A stretch of DNA of 45,317 bases from Myxococcota bacterium (GTDB lineage Bacteria > Myxococcota_A > Polyangia > Polyangiales > Houyiibacteriaceae): positions 1 to 45,317 of the forward strand of contig JALOQC010000113.1 of NCBI GenBank assembly GCA_025453555.1, read 5' to 3'. Below the pieces are notes generated by a model, which saw only the letters and a program-made list of their open reading frames with translations, did no database searches and was not told where the DNA came from. The position numbers and the translations under genes were made by a program. This document shows, in pieces, positions 17,301 through 23,660 of this stretch; the first letter of the stretch is position 1; the number at the start of each line of letters is the position of its first letter.

Positions 17301-18863
17301 GACGAGTCGCGCGACGCGGCCCGCGAGGTCGCGCGCGAGCCGATGAAGGGCTACCTGCGGAGCGCCGCTGCGCTGATCAAGCAGTACGCGTGGGCCTTCC
17401 CCGCGTTCAAGAAGCCGCAGGGCGCGTCGAGCGCGCTCGACATCGATCTGCGCACGCTCTCGGGCGACGAGCTCGAGGCGATCTTGGACTTCGCGTTCGT
17501 GCGCTACTTCGACGACAGCGGCTTCTTCGGCACCGTCGACGACGCCGTCACGCGCGTGAACCAGCTCAAGGCGATCGGCATCGACGAGATCGCGTGCCTC
17601 GTCGACTACGGCATCCCCACCGCGAAGGTGCTCGAGAGCATCCGACGCGTCGGCGAGGTCGTGCGTCAGACCGCGGAGCCGGTGCGCATCAGCCATTTGC
17701 CGAGCGAGGACTACAGCGTCGCCGCGCAGCTCCAGCGGCACGGCGTCACGCACCTGCAGTGCACGCCCTCGATGGCGCGCATGCTCACGCTCGACGATCG
17801 CGCGCGCGGCGCGATGCGCGATCTGAAGTGCTTCATGATCGGCGGCGAGGCCCTGCCCGGCGCGCTCGTGAAGGAGCTGCGTGCGCTGACGAACGCGCGC
17901 GTGGAGAACATGTACGGGCCGACCGAGACGACCATCTGGTCGTCGACGTTCACCGCGGAGCCGGGTGATGGCATCACCCCGATCGGCACGCCGATCGCGA
18001 ACACGCAGCTCTACGTGCTCGACGCGAACCTGGAGCCGGTGCCGGTGGGGGTGCCGGGCGAGCTCTTCATCGGTGGCACGGGCGTCACGCGCGGTTACCT
18101 CTTCCGCGACGAGCTCACGAAGGAGCGCTTCCTCCCGAACCCGTTCGTGAAGGGCGGGCGCATGTACCGCACCGGCGACCTCGTGCGCTACCGCCCCGAT
18201 GGCGTGATCGACTTCATCGGACGGGTCGACCACCAGGTGAAGATTCGTGGGTATCGCATCGAGCTCGGCGAGATCGAATCGCGATTGAACGAGCTTCCCG
18301 AGGTTCGTGAAGCGGTGGTGATGGCGCGTGAGGATTCGCCGGGCGACAAGCGCCTCGTCGCGTACCTCACGACCTACACGCAGGTGAAGGACGAGGCGCT
18401 CAAGAAGCACCTCGGCGCGTCGCTGCCGGACTACATGGTGCCGAGCCACTTCGTGGTGCTCGACGCCTTCCCGCTCACGCCGAACGCCAAGGTCGACCGC
18501 AAGAAGCTCCCGCGGCCGGACGAGGTCAAGGTCGCGCGCCAGGCCGAGCACGTCGCGCCGGAGAGCGACGCGGAGCAGAAGATCGCCGACGTGTGGAAGA
18601 ACGTGCTCGGCGTGGCCGCGGTGGGCAGCAAGGATCACTTCTTCGATCTCGGCGGTCATTCGCTGCTCGCGGTGCAGGCGCACCGAGAGCTCAAAGCGAA
18701 ATTCCCGAACGCGACCATCGCGATCACCGACATCTTCCGTTTCCCGGTGCTCGCCGATCTGGCGCGGCATCTCGAAGGCGAGGACGGCGGTGAGGAAGAG
18801 CTCGGCAAGGCGGCGGCGCGCGCGGCCGCACGTCGCGAGCTGATGCGACGGCGGCGTGGCTGA
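14370..18863 (+). CDS. NRPS: formyltransferase-like / vestigial C / A domain interrupted by luciferase-like monooxygenase / PCP
   Basis: 1497 codons without a stop. Residues 1-240 resemble methionyl-tRNA formyltransferase, with the catalytic set N90, H92 (VNFHDGPLPKYAG) and D128 (GGVDEGNVL) at the spacing seen in Fmt. Residues about 310-440 resemble the C-terminal part of a condensation domain, but no HHxxxDG is present. The A domain has A2 (LKAGGAYVPLDPEYP), A3 (YTSGSTGRPKG), A4 (FDISVLELF), A5 (MYGPTETT), A7 (YRTGDLVRY), A8 and A10 (NAKVDRKKLP). Between A4 and A5 (about 741-1100) sits an FMN-dependent luciferase-like monooxygenase of the MupA/Atu3671 type. A hand-read binding code D-I-L-Q-F-I-M-I-W shares D, I, L, Q, I, W with the glycine code. 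The PCP serine is in GGHSLLA near 1428. Residues about 442-532 are out of phase (see findings) and a palindromic repeat adds SGSAGSTADG at about 683-690. The PPTase lies downstream. Confidence 0.9.
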   Translation: MNFSSYLMGAESLLVQCAEILLQRGHTIRGVISDNREITAWARGRGIPVLEPGKGLAERINEEFDWFFSIANLRIVPDAVLAKAKHGGVNFHDGPLPKYAGLNAPNWALLHAEPQHGVTWHRIEGGVDEGNVLAQRFFEVPPLATALELNQRCYEAAIESFSDVLEALEQGRGKGEPQDLSRRTYFAKNDRPEAMALVDWTKDAEAIVRLVRALDYGPKYPNPLAFAKIWVGDGDVVLVRAAEVAHGSGAPGAVLEAAPEGAVVACGTGAVKLLALSDEEGKPRCPSTLAGKTLRHASAELRKSLTEKNAEAAAAEDFWAKRLETLDLVEIAGLSAKSGSAQPAKVDLDPAGLEGAAWVTGVGAFLGRVGNKTRFHVGYRAARLPDQIGDAADFFAPSVPLDVDVSGTVGSAQALLDKELSRVHERFTFPKDLVARRPQATTRALLRRRAFPDGRCGDLRASSRRVARGSRGGRDARREAAAAHRSRASPDAPRVERHRHALPRRRDDAPALRGAGRRDARRDRDRLRGAGANRVAHVLAQHGVKPDSIVGLYCQRSLELVVGALGILKAGGAYVPLDPEYPADRVELMLEDSRAKVVVTHHEAKGKLHTDATVVVIDSDPHVARAPATRLGETSRPEHLAYVIYTSGSTGRPKGVMVEHRNASNFFTGMDARIPRREDGVSGSAGSTADGQQDVWLAVTSLSFDISVLELFWTLARGFKVVVHRDRERVKASGIDPDVAAKPMGFGVFYWGNDDGQGPRKYEVLLEGAKLADRLGFTSIWTPERHFHAFGGPYPNPSVTGAAVAAVSQNLSIRAGSCVAPLHHPIRIAEEWAVIDNLCNGKVGLAFASGWQPDDFVLRPENSPPNNKQAMLDYIDVVRRLWRGETVQFPTGKGDATFGVVSQPRPVSDELNVWVTTAGNPDTYRDAARAGAHVLTHLLGQSIDELAGKVKIYREELKALGKDPNAFKVTLMLHTYLDESRDAAREVAREPMKGYLRSAAALIKQYAWAFPAFKKPQGASSALDIDLRTLSGDELEAILDFAFVRYFDDSGFFGTVDDAVTRVNQLKAIGIDEIACLVDYGIPTAKVLESIRRVGEVVRQTAEPVRISHLPSEDYSVAAQLQRHGVTHLQCTPSMARMLTLDDRARGAMRDLKCFMIGGEALPGALVKELRALTNARVENMYGPTETTIWSSTFTAEPGDGITPIGTPIANTQLYVLDANLEPVPVGVPGELFIGGTGVTRGYLFRDELTKERFLPNPFVKGGRMYRTGDLVRYRPDGVIDFIGRVDHQVKIRGYRIELGEIESRLNELPEVREAVVMAREDSPGDKRLVAYLTTYTQVKDEALKKHLGASLPDYMVPSHFVVLDAFPLTPNAKVDRKKLPRPDEVKVARQAEHVAPESDAEQKIADVWKNVLGVAAVGSKDHFFDLGGHSLLAVQAHRELKAKFPNATIAITDIFRFPVLADLARHLEGEDGGEEELGKAAARAAARRELMRRRRG
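15690..15965 (+). other. Out-of-phase segment within the NRPS gene
   Basis: Between about 15690 and 15963 the meaningful protein is in the next frame: ALFYDAELFPTVDAETF, then PLLTDQERRRMLHEWNATG and ATAIVFEGQA. This is typical C-to-A linker and A-domain start. The long frame resumes sense at ANRVAHVLAQHGVKPDS. The expected A1 core (LTYREL-type, about nine residues) is missing at the second junction, and material also seems missing at the first, so the frame changes look like deletions rather than single-base errors. Confidence 0.75.
16418..16439 (+). repeat. 22-bp palindromic element inside NRPS A domain
   Basis: Perfect 8-bp stem GTCGGCGG / CCGCCGAC around GGTCAA. It begins at the third base of a codon and encodes SAGSTAD within an extra, low-complexity loop between A3 and A4 of the adenylation domain. 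Same family as the elements at 24344 and 25750. Confidence 0.8.
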
Positions 18864-18937
18864 GCCATGAGCGCGTCGTGCTCGAGAGCGAGCGCTCGCG
18901 GGGGAGTCGTCGAAGCATCGCGACGAGGGCTCCCCTC

Positions 18938-19504
18938 GTGACGGTCCGTGGCGTTCAGGTTCGCGGGATGTTGCTCAACGGCGTGCGCCGTCACGCGGCC
19001 GCGCGTTGGGGCGACGACGTGTTGCTCGCCGCGGTCGCGGTGCACAGCCCCGGTGTCGCCAAGGCGCTGCGTGGGGTCGTGGACGGAGCGTGGTACCCGG
19101 TCGGTTGGCTCGGGTGCCTCGATCGCGCGATCGTCGACACCTCCGGGATGTCCGATGCGGTGCGGGAGTTTGCGCGCGAGACCTCCGAGGTCGCGTTCCG
19201 ACGCTTCGCCGGCGGCGCCTCCGTCGCGCCGAGCCTGCTGCGCCCACGCGAGGTGCTCGACCGCAGCGCAGGCTTGCTCGTCGAGACCTTCACGGGCATC
19301 GGCTCGCGGGCGGTCGACGATGGAGAGGGCGCACAGCACCGCCGCTTCGACGCCGACGAGCCGCTACCCGCGCTCGTCTGGGATCACTTCCGTGGTGGCC
19401 TCGCGGGTGTGGTGGAAGCAACCGGCGTGGGCTCGGTACGCGTCGAGGACGTGATTGGCGGCGGCGACGAGCCCTTCCTCGAAGTGCGCGTGAGCTGGAG
19501 ATGA
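18938..19504 (+). CDS. Protein of unknown function between NRPS and PPTase
   Basis: 188 aa from the GTG at 18938, chosen because GAGGG lies 8 nt upstream. No signal peptide or membrane segment. It begins VTVRGVQVRGMLLNGVRRHAA, has an AWYPVGWLGCLDRAI segment near 50-65, conserved-looking GGASVAPSLL, and ends DEPFLEVRVSW. The layout (short strand-rich start, YP-x-x-WLG, an amphipathic helix with an Arg-rich end, terminal strand) recalls the myxobacterial paralogous family TIGR02265/DUF2378, but I could not confirm this. It starts 75 bp after the NRPS stop and its TGA overlaps the ATG of the next short ORF (ATGA), so translation is probably coupled towards the PPTase. Confidence 0.65.
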   Translation: MTVRGVQVRGMLLNGVRRHAAARWGDDVLLAAVAVHSPGVAKALRGVVDGAWYPVGWLGCLDRAIVDTSGMSDAVREFARETSEVAFRRFAGGASVAPSLLRPREVLDRSAGLLVETFTGIGSRAVDDGEGAQHRRFDADEPLPALVWDHFRGGLAGVVEATGVGSVRVEDVIGGGDEPFLEVRVSWR

Positions 19505-19656
19505 GCGAGCAGGCGACGAGCGAGCGCGACGCGCGTGAGCGGGCGACGAGCGAGCGCGCGACCAGCGAGTGCGACGAGCGTGAGCGGGCGACGAGCGCGC
19601 GGGCGACGAGCGAGCGTGCGACGAGCGAGCGGGCGACGCGCGTGAGCGTGCGATGA
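19501..19656 (+). CDS. Small RATSE-repeat ORF bridging unknown gene and PPTase
   Basis: 51 aa starting at the ATG of ATGA at 19501 and ending in the ATGA that starts the PPTase (19653). The product is almost entirely degenerate copies of R-A-T-S-E with Asp/Glu/Arg, from DNA repeats of GCGACGAGCGAGC. It would be a charged, probably disordered peptide. Two exact stop/start overlaps argue for translation as a coupling device. The alternative is a non-functional low-complexity expansion that happens to stay open. Confidence 0.4.
   Translation: MSEQATSERDARERATSERATSECDERERATSARATSERATSERATRVSVR
19505..19650. repeat. Degenerate GCGACGAGCGAGC low-complexity repeat
   Basis: About 145 bp of near-tandem GCGACGAGCGAGCG and GAGCGTGCGACGAGCGAG units with no fixed period. 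Confidence 0.7.
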
Positions 19657-20336
19657 GCGTCTTCGGGGGCCTACTGCCGCCGCACGTGGAGCTCGTGGAG
19701 GCTCACCCGGAGCAGACCCACGTCGCGCTCGACGTGCTCTTTCCCATCGAGGCCGAGCGCATGGCCAAGGCGGTGGAGAAGCGTCAGCGCGAGTTCGCGC
19801 TCGGACGTCGGCTCGCGCGGGAAGGGCTCGCGCGTCTGGGCATCGCGCCGACCGCGATCCCGATGGGGACCGATCGCTCGCCGGAGTGGCCGGCCGGCAT
19901 CGTCGGCAGCATCACGCACACCAAGACGTGGTGCGCGGCGGCGGTGGCGCGCGTGGACGAGGTCGTCGGTCTCGGGCTCGACGTGGAGATGGCCGAGGAT
20001 CTCGCGCCAAAGCTCTGGGACAGCATCTGCACGCCACGCGATCTCGCATGGCTCGACGCGAGGCCTGCGAGCGAGCGCGCGCGGCTGGCCAAGGCCATCT
20101 TCAGCGCGAAGGAGAGCGCCTACAAAGCGCAGTACCTCGTCACGCGGACCTACCTCGGGTTCATGGCGATGAGCGTCGAGCTCGACGTCGACGCGGGGAC
20201 CTTCGTCGCGACCTTCGAACAACCGAGCGGAGAGGTGTTCGTTCCGGGCGACGTGCTGCATGGTCGTCTGCGCTGGACGCGCGACGTGGTGGGGACTGCG
20301 GTGATGATCGACCGATCGACCCGAGGGCCTCGCTGA
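19653..20336 (+). CDS. 4'-phosphopantetheinyl transferase, Sfp/EntD type
   Basis: 227 aa. Transfers phosphopantetheine from CoA to the serine of carrier proteins, here most likely the PCP of the synthetase at 14370 and the ACPs of the PKS. Family motifs: an N-terminal RQREFALGRRLAREGL near 48-63, IVGSITHTKTWCAAAVA, the magnesium-binding GLGLDVEMAE near 108, and FSAKESAYKAQY near 149-160, with Glu and Lys of the KExxYK signature. The length is normal for an EntD-like enzyme. The ATG overlaps the stop of the preceding short ORF (ATGA), placing it in the NRPS operon. No signal peptide; cytoplasmic. Confidence 0.93.
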   Translation: MSVFGGLLPPHVELVEAHPEQTHVALDVLFPIEAERMAKAVEKRQREFALGRRLAREGLARLGIAPTAIPMGTDRSPEWPAGIVGSITHTKTWCAAAVARVDEVVGLGLDVEMAEDLAPKLWDSICTPRDLAWLDARPASERARLAKAIFSAKESAYKAQYLVTRTYLGFMAMSVELDVDAGTFVATFEQPSGEVFVPGDVLHGRLRWTRDVVGTAVMIDRSTRGPR

Positions 20337-20397
20337 GCGCATCGGTGCTGTCGCCCTCGTCGGTGGCTCCAACGCGTCACGGGTCACACGTGGCGCA

Positions 20398-21222
20398 TTG
20401 ACCCGCGACCACGTCGCGAGCTACCGAGCACGCGTGGACGGATTCTCTCGCGTCGAGCTGCTCGGAATGTCCCTCGCGGTCTGCGACTCGTCGCAGCTTC
20501 TCGACCACGTCTTCACCGAGCTCGACTCGGGCCGCGGCGGTTGGATCGTCACCGCGAACCTCGACATCTTGCGGCGCGCGGTGCTCGACGCCGAAGCGCG
20601 TGAGCTCTACTCCGCCGCCGATCTCCGGGTCGCCGATGGAATGCCGTTGGTGTGGGCCTCGCAGCTCTCGGGGCGCTCGCTTCCGGAGCGCATCGCCGGC
20701 TCGACGTTCACGAGCGACGTCGCCGCGCGCGCCGAGCTGCGCGATCGCAGCCTGTACCTGCTCGGGGGAGCGGAAGGCGCGGCCGAGGGGGCGCGCGTCG
20801 CGTTGCTCCGAAAGCACCCTCGGCTGCGGATCGTGGGCACCTCGAGCCCTTGGCTCTCGAGCCCAGCGACCGACGAGGAGGTCGCTGCGATCCTCGAAGC
20901 CGTGCCCGTCGCGCCGGACATCCTCCTCGTCGGTTTCGGCTCGCCCAAGCAGGAGCACGTCATCCGCAAGCTGCGCGCGCGTTGGCCGCGCACCTGGATG
21001 ATCGGGGTCGGCATCACGTTCGGCTTCTTGGCCGGGCAGGTCGAGCGCGCGCCGCTGTGGATGCAACGGAGCGGCGTGGAGTGGGTCCACCGCATGGTGC
21101 AGGAGCCCGACCGCTTGGTGCGCCGGTACTTGATCGATGATCTTCCCTTCGCCGGCCTGCTCTTCGCGGATGCGTTGCGAACTCGTGCGCTCGGCGTCGT
21201 GCGCAAGCGTGGATTGCGTTGA
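20398..21222 (+). CDS. WecG/TagA/CpsF family glycosyltransferase (GT26)
   Basis: About 274 aa from a TTG start; a GTG at 20434 just before FSRVELLGM is an alternative and no clear ribosome site decides. Soluble or membrane-associated GT of the family that adds N-acetyl-mannosamine or related sugars to undecaprenyl-linked intermediates. Motifs: WIVTANLDILRRAV (the family's TxNxd), RVADGMPLVWAS near 79 with the catalytic-type Asp, a Rossmann segment LYLLGGAEGAAEGA, and VGFGSPKQEHVIRK near 180, then GVGITFGFLAGQVERAP. The C-terminus EWVHRMVQEPDRLVRRY is typical. It adds to the sugar-transfer capacity encoded at 4503-9036. Confidence 0.92.
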   Translation: MTRDHVASYRARVDGFSRVELLGMSLAVCDSSQLLDHVFTELDSGRGGWIVTANLDILRRAVLDAEARELYSAADLRVADGMPLVWASQLSGRSLPERIAGSTFTSDVAARAELRDRSLYLLGGAEGAAEGARVALLRKHPRLRIVGTSSPWLSSPATDEEVAAILEAVPVAPDILLVGFGSPKQEHVIRKLRARWPRTWMIGVGITFGFLAGQVERAPLWMQRSGVEWVHRMVQEPDRLVRRYLIDDLPFAGLLFADALRTRALGVVRKRGLR

Positions 21223-21270
21223 CTCACCGAGGCCGCGAGTCACGAATCACGGCACCGGCTGCGTTCGCGC

Positions 21271-21885
21271 TCACGGCTTTCGCGCGATCCCCTGGTAGAG
21301 GAACGCGCCGAGCTTCGGACCACGCCGCTGCCGCGCGTCGAGCTCTTCGAGCTCGAAGCCCGCGCGTGCGATCGCCTCGGCGATCGGCACGTCGAAGCGA
21401 CATCCTCCCGCGAACGGCGAGTAGAACGGCGTGACGCGGCGCTGCCAACGCGCGAGCTCGGGATCGTCCGAGAGTCCGTGCTCGAGGAAGTGCAGGCGCG
21501 CGCCCGGCTTGAGCACGCGGTGGACCTCGGCGAGCGCGCGATCGAGCTCGGGGATCGAGCACATGGTGAAGGTGCTCAACGCGCCGTCCATGCTCGCGGC
21601 GTCGAGCGGGATCTGACGTCCGTCGAGGCCGACGAAGTCCACGCGGACGGGGCTGTGCGCGAGGCGCTCGGCCGCGAGCCGCGGTCCGGTGCGATCGGGA
21701 TCGACGGCGTGGACGCGGCGCACCTCGGGCGGGAGCACCGGCAAGTTCAAGCCGGAGCCGAACCCGATCTCGACGACGTCGCCGTGCAGCCCACGCGCGG
21801 TCTCGCGCCGCAGCTCCTCGATCTTCGGACGATCGAGGATCCACTCCGTCACACGAGGGAGCACGTGCTCGCCGTAGAAGCTCAT
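21271..21885 (-). CDS. Class I SAM-dependent methyltransferase
   Basis: 204 aa. Motif I VVEIGFGSGLNLPVL near 38-50, the acidic strand end RVHAVDPD, and STFTMCSIPELDRAL as motif II/IV. It ends with a strand pair typical of the UbiE/phospholipid N-methyltransferase-like class (LKPGARLHFLEHGLSDDPE). The FLEHG and WQRRVTPFYSPFAGGC segments resemble small methyltransferases annotated as methyltransferase type 11; the substrate is unknown. The ATG at 21885 (MSFYGEHVLP) is preferred over the GTG seven codons upstream, because TAGGCT sits 7 nt before it. It converges with the WecG-like gene, 48 bp between stops. Confidence 0.88.
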   Translation of the reverse strand: MSFYGEHVLPRVTEWILDRPKIEELRRETARGLHGDVVEIGFGSGLNLPVLPPEVRRVHAVDPDRTGPRLAAERLAHSPVRVDFVGLDGRQIPLDAASMDGALSTFTMCSIPELDRALAEVHRVLKPGARLHFLEHGLSDDPELARWQRRVTPFYSPFAGGCRFDVPIAEAIARAGFELEELDARQRRGPKLGAFLYQGIARKP

Positions 21886-21892
21886 GCGCGCC

Positions 21893-21898
21893 AGCCTA
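21893..21898 (-). promoter_or_regulatory. Candidate leaderless -10 box TAGGCT
   Basis: TAGGCT ends 7 nt before the ATG at 21885; spacer GGCGCGC. Confidence 0.5.
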
Positions 21899-22029
21899 CC
21901 GCGCACCTCGGATCGCCGCCGCTCGCATGAGTGGTTGCGCTCGGGTCGTGGTTCGTCGCCTCGGGCCGAGCTGCTCGCGGAACGCGGACTCGATCGCGGT
22001 CCGCCGAGGCGAAGCGAACATCGACGTTC

Positions 22030-22177
22030 CTAGAGCGCATTTCATGACCTCCCGTGAGGTGATTCGTGGCAGCCGTGCGTCGATCGCCGCGTCCGCGAAC
22101 CGAGGAAATGTGGTGCATTTTCGAGCGTGAGTGGATGGCGGCGAAGCGGCCGCGGGAGGTTATGAGATGCGCTCTAG
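22030..22177. mobile_element. MITE-like element with 25-bp inverted termini and CTAG ends
   Basis: The left end 22030-22054 (CTAGAGCGCAT...) and the right end 22153-22177 (...ATGCGCTCTAG) are inverted copies over 25 bp with two mismatches, 98 bp apart. Taking CTAG (or TA) as a duplicated target leaves a 140-bp element with roughly 21-bp termini. IS5-family elements duplicate YTAR and IS630/mariner types duplicate TA; both fit. No transposase is encoded, so mobility would be in trans. The right-hand CTAG supplies the TAG stop codon of the oxygenase gene at 22174-22962. Confidence 0.75.
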
Positions 22178-22962
22178 TACCCTCGATCGCGGTGCGGCGC
22201 CCAGATCGCGGAATGCCCTTCCGCCGCGGGCGATCCGTCGGCGACGTAGTAGTACGCCGCGAGGCTCTGGCGCGAGACGCCTTCGGGGCACGCGAGCGGC
22301 TCGGGGTGTCCGTGCCAGGAGCGGTCGCCGTGCGCGAACACCACGAGGCGCCCGGGCGCGGGCGCGATGCGCGCTTCGCAACGCGTGAGCTCCTCGTCCC
22401 AGAGCTCGAGGTGACCGCCCCAAGCGTCCTCCCAGCGCTCGACCAAGAAGAGCACCACCGAGAGCCGACGCGCGAGCCCGCGCGCGCGATCGCGGTCGAA
22501 GTCGGCGTGGAGCGCGAGGTGTCCACCGGGCAACGTCAGGTGCAGGCCCGCGCCGGTGAAGAAGGGATCGGGGATCAACCCCTTCACTCCGGAGACGCGC
22601 TCGAGCATCTCCAGGAAGACCATGCCGTTCACTTCGTTGAGCAGGTGCCGCACGAAGGGATCGACGCCCGCGAACGCGCGGCGCTGGAGCTGCCCGTAGC
22701 GCGCGGACTGTTCGTCGTAGTCACGTCGCTTGAACCCGGGATGATCGGCCTTCGGGAACGAACGCGCGGCCCGCGTCGCGACCTCGAGCGGCAACACGCC
22801 GTCGATCACCGCGTGCGGGAACGGTCGCGCGGTCGCGAAGTCCACGCGCGGTGCGTGAGCGGCGGCCGGCGACACGTCCCTCGACCCTGCACGTGCGCGA
22901 TCGGCGGCGGCGAAGAGCGGCGCGCGCTCGAAGAAGAAGAGCTCGTCGGGCGAGGTCGACAC
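22174..22962 (-). CDS. 2-oxoglutarate/Fe(II)-dependent oxygenase, prolyl-4-hydroxylase-like
   Basis: 262 aa, cytoplasmic. The double-stranded beta-helix motif is complete: HADFD (His-x-Asp) near 150, the distal His in DRSWHGHPEP near 222, and the 2-oxoglutarate Arg in GVSRQSLAAYYY. It matches the family of proline-hydroxylase-like 2OG oxygenases that act on free amino acids, carrier-bound residues or sugars; the substrate is unknown. The segment RPFPHAVIDGVLPLE near 47 is the usual family start. The GTG at 22962 is used, with CATGAT 6 nt upstream and no ribosome site. The stop codon coincides with the target site of the MITE-like element, so the C-terminus may have been preserved or slightly changed by its insertion. 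Confidence 0.88.
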   Translation of the reverse strand: MSTSPDELFFFERAPLFAAADRARAGSRDVSPAAAHAPRVDFATARPFPHAVIDGVLPLEVATRAARSFPKADHPGFKRRDYDEQSARYGQLQRRAFAGVDPFVRHLLNEVNGMVFLEMLERVSGVKGLIPDPFFTGAGLHLTLPGGHLALHADFDRDRARGLARRLSVVLFLVERWEDAWGGHLELWDEELTRCEARIAPAPGRLVVFAHGDRSWHGHPEPLACPEGVSRQSLAAYYYVADGSPAAEGHSAIWAPHRDRGY

Positions 22963-23025
22963 GTGCGCATCATGCGCCACGCGGCCCCGTCGCCAAACGC
23001 GCCGCGCTTCGGCATGCTCCCGTGC

Positions 23026-23526
23026 ATGGAACCGGTCGTCTTCCAAGGCGAGCTCGTGCCGCCCGCCATGTCCATCACGCGACGCCCCTATCCAGCGCAG
23101 GGGCCCGGCACGATCGAGGTGCGCGCCGAAGGGCTGCGTCTCACCGCAGCAGGACGTCGCACCGGCTACGGCGCGCTCGGCTGCGTCGGCATGATCGTGG
23201 TGTTCATCGCCGCGGTGGCGATCCTGACCGCGACCCGCGCGATGGAGCAGGGCATGAGCCCCGGCGCGCTCAACACGATGGTGGGCGTGCTCGTGATCGT
23301 GCCGTGGATCGCGATCTGGTTCGGGACGACGTCGCTCGCGCTCAAAGCCGGGCCGGTCGGAGCTCCCACTCGTCACGACATCCCGTGGTCCGCGGTGTCG
23401 GGGCTCGGAGCGTCGAGCGGCGTCGCGATCATCGGTGTCCGCGGACCGGTGTCGGGCGACATCTTCTTCCGCTCCGCGGAGCTCCCCCGCCTCATCCAGC
23501 TCATCCGTCCGCACGTCCGAATGTGA
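23026..23526 (+). CDS. Small inner-membrane protein of unknown function
   Basis: 166 aa from the ATG at 23026 (alternatives at 23014 and 22972). It has two adjacent transmembrane helices near residues 47-68 (GCVGMIVVFIAAVAIL) and 82-103 (VGVLVIVPWIAIWFGTTSLAL) with short soluble ends, and a C-terminal beta-like part (DIPWSAVSGLGASSGVAIIG). The arrangement of two TM helices flanked by a PH-like fold is common in small bacterial DUF proteins, but no family is named. CATGCT stands 7 nt before the start, a variant of the leaderless pattern. It is divergent from the oxygenase. Confidence 0.65.
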   Translation: MEPVVFQGELVPPAMSITRRPYPAQGPGTIEVRAEGLRLTAAGRRTGYGALGCVGMIVVFIAAVAILTATRAMEQGMSPGALNTMVGVLVIVPWIAIWFGTTSLALKAGPVGAPTRHDIPWSAVSGLGASSGVAIIGVRGPVSGDIFFRSAELPRLIQLIRPHVRM

Positions 23527-23660
23527 GCCGACGTGACGTCGCGTGATGCGCCACGAAACGTCGACGCTCACCACACTCACGATCGCGTCGACCACGACCA
23601 CGGCGACCACGTGACCTTGCACGGTCGCGATCCCTCCGCCGGCTGAGGCATGCTCCGCGC

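Noticed and set aside
22066-22177. Transposase remnant in the MITE-like element
   Set aside because: The short open frame has no DDE-type motif or recognisable transposase end.
21886-22526. Arg/Ser-rich minus-strand frame over the MITE and oxygenase 3' end
   Set aside because: It overlaps the oxygenase gene in another frame and has no conserved features.
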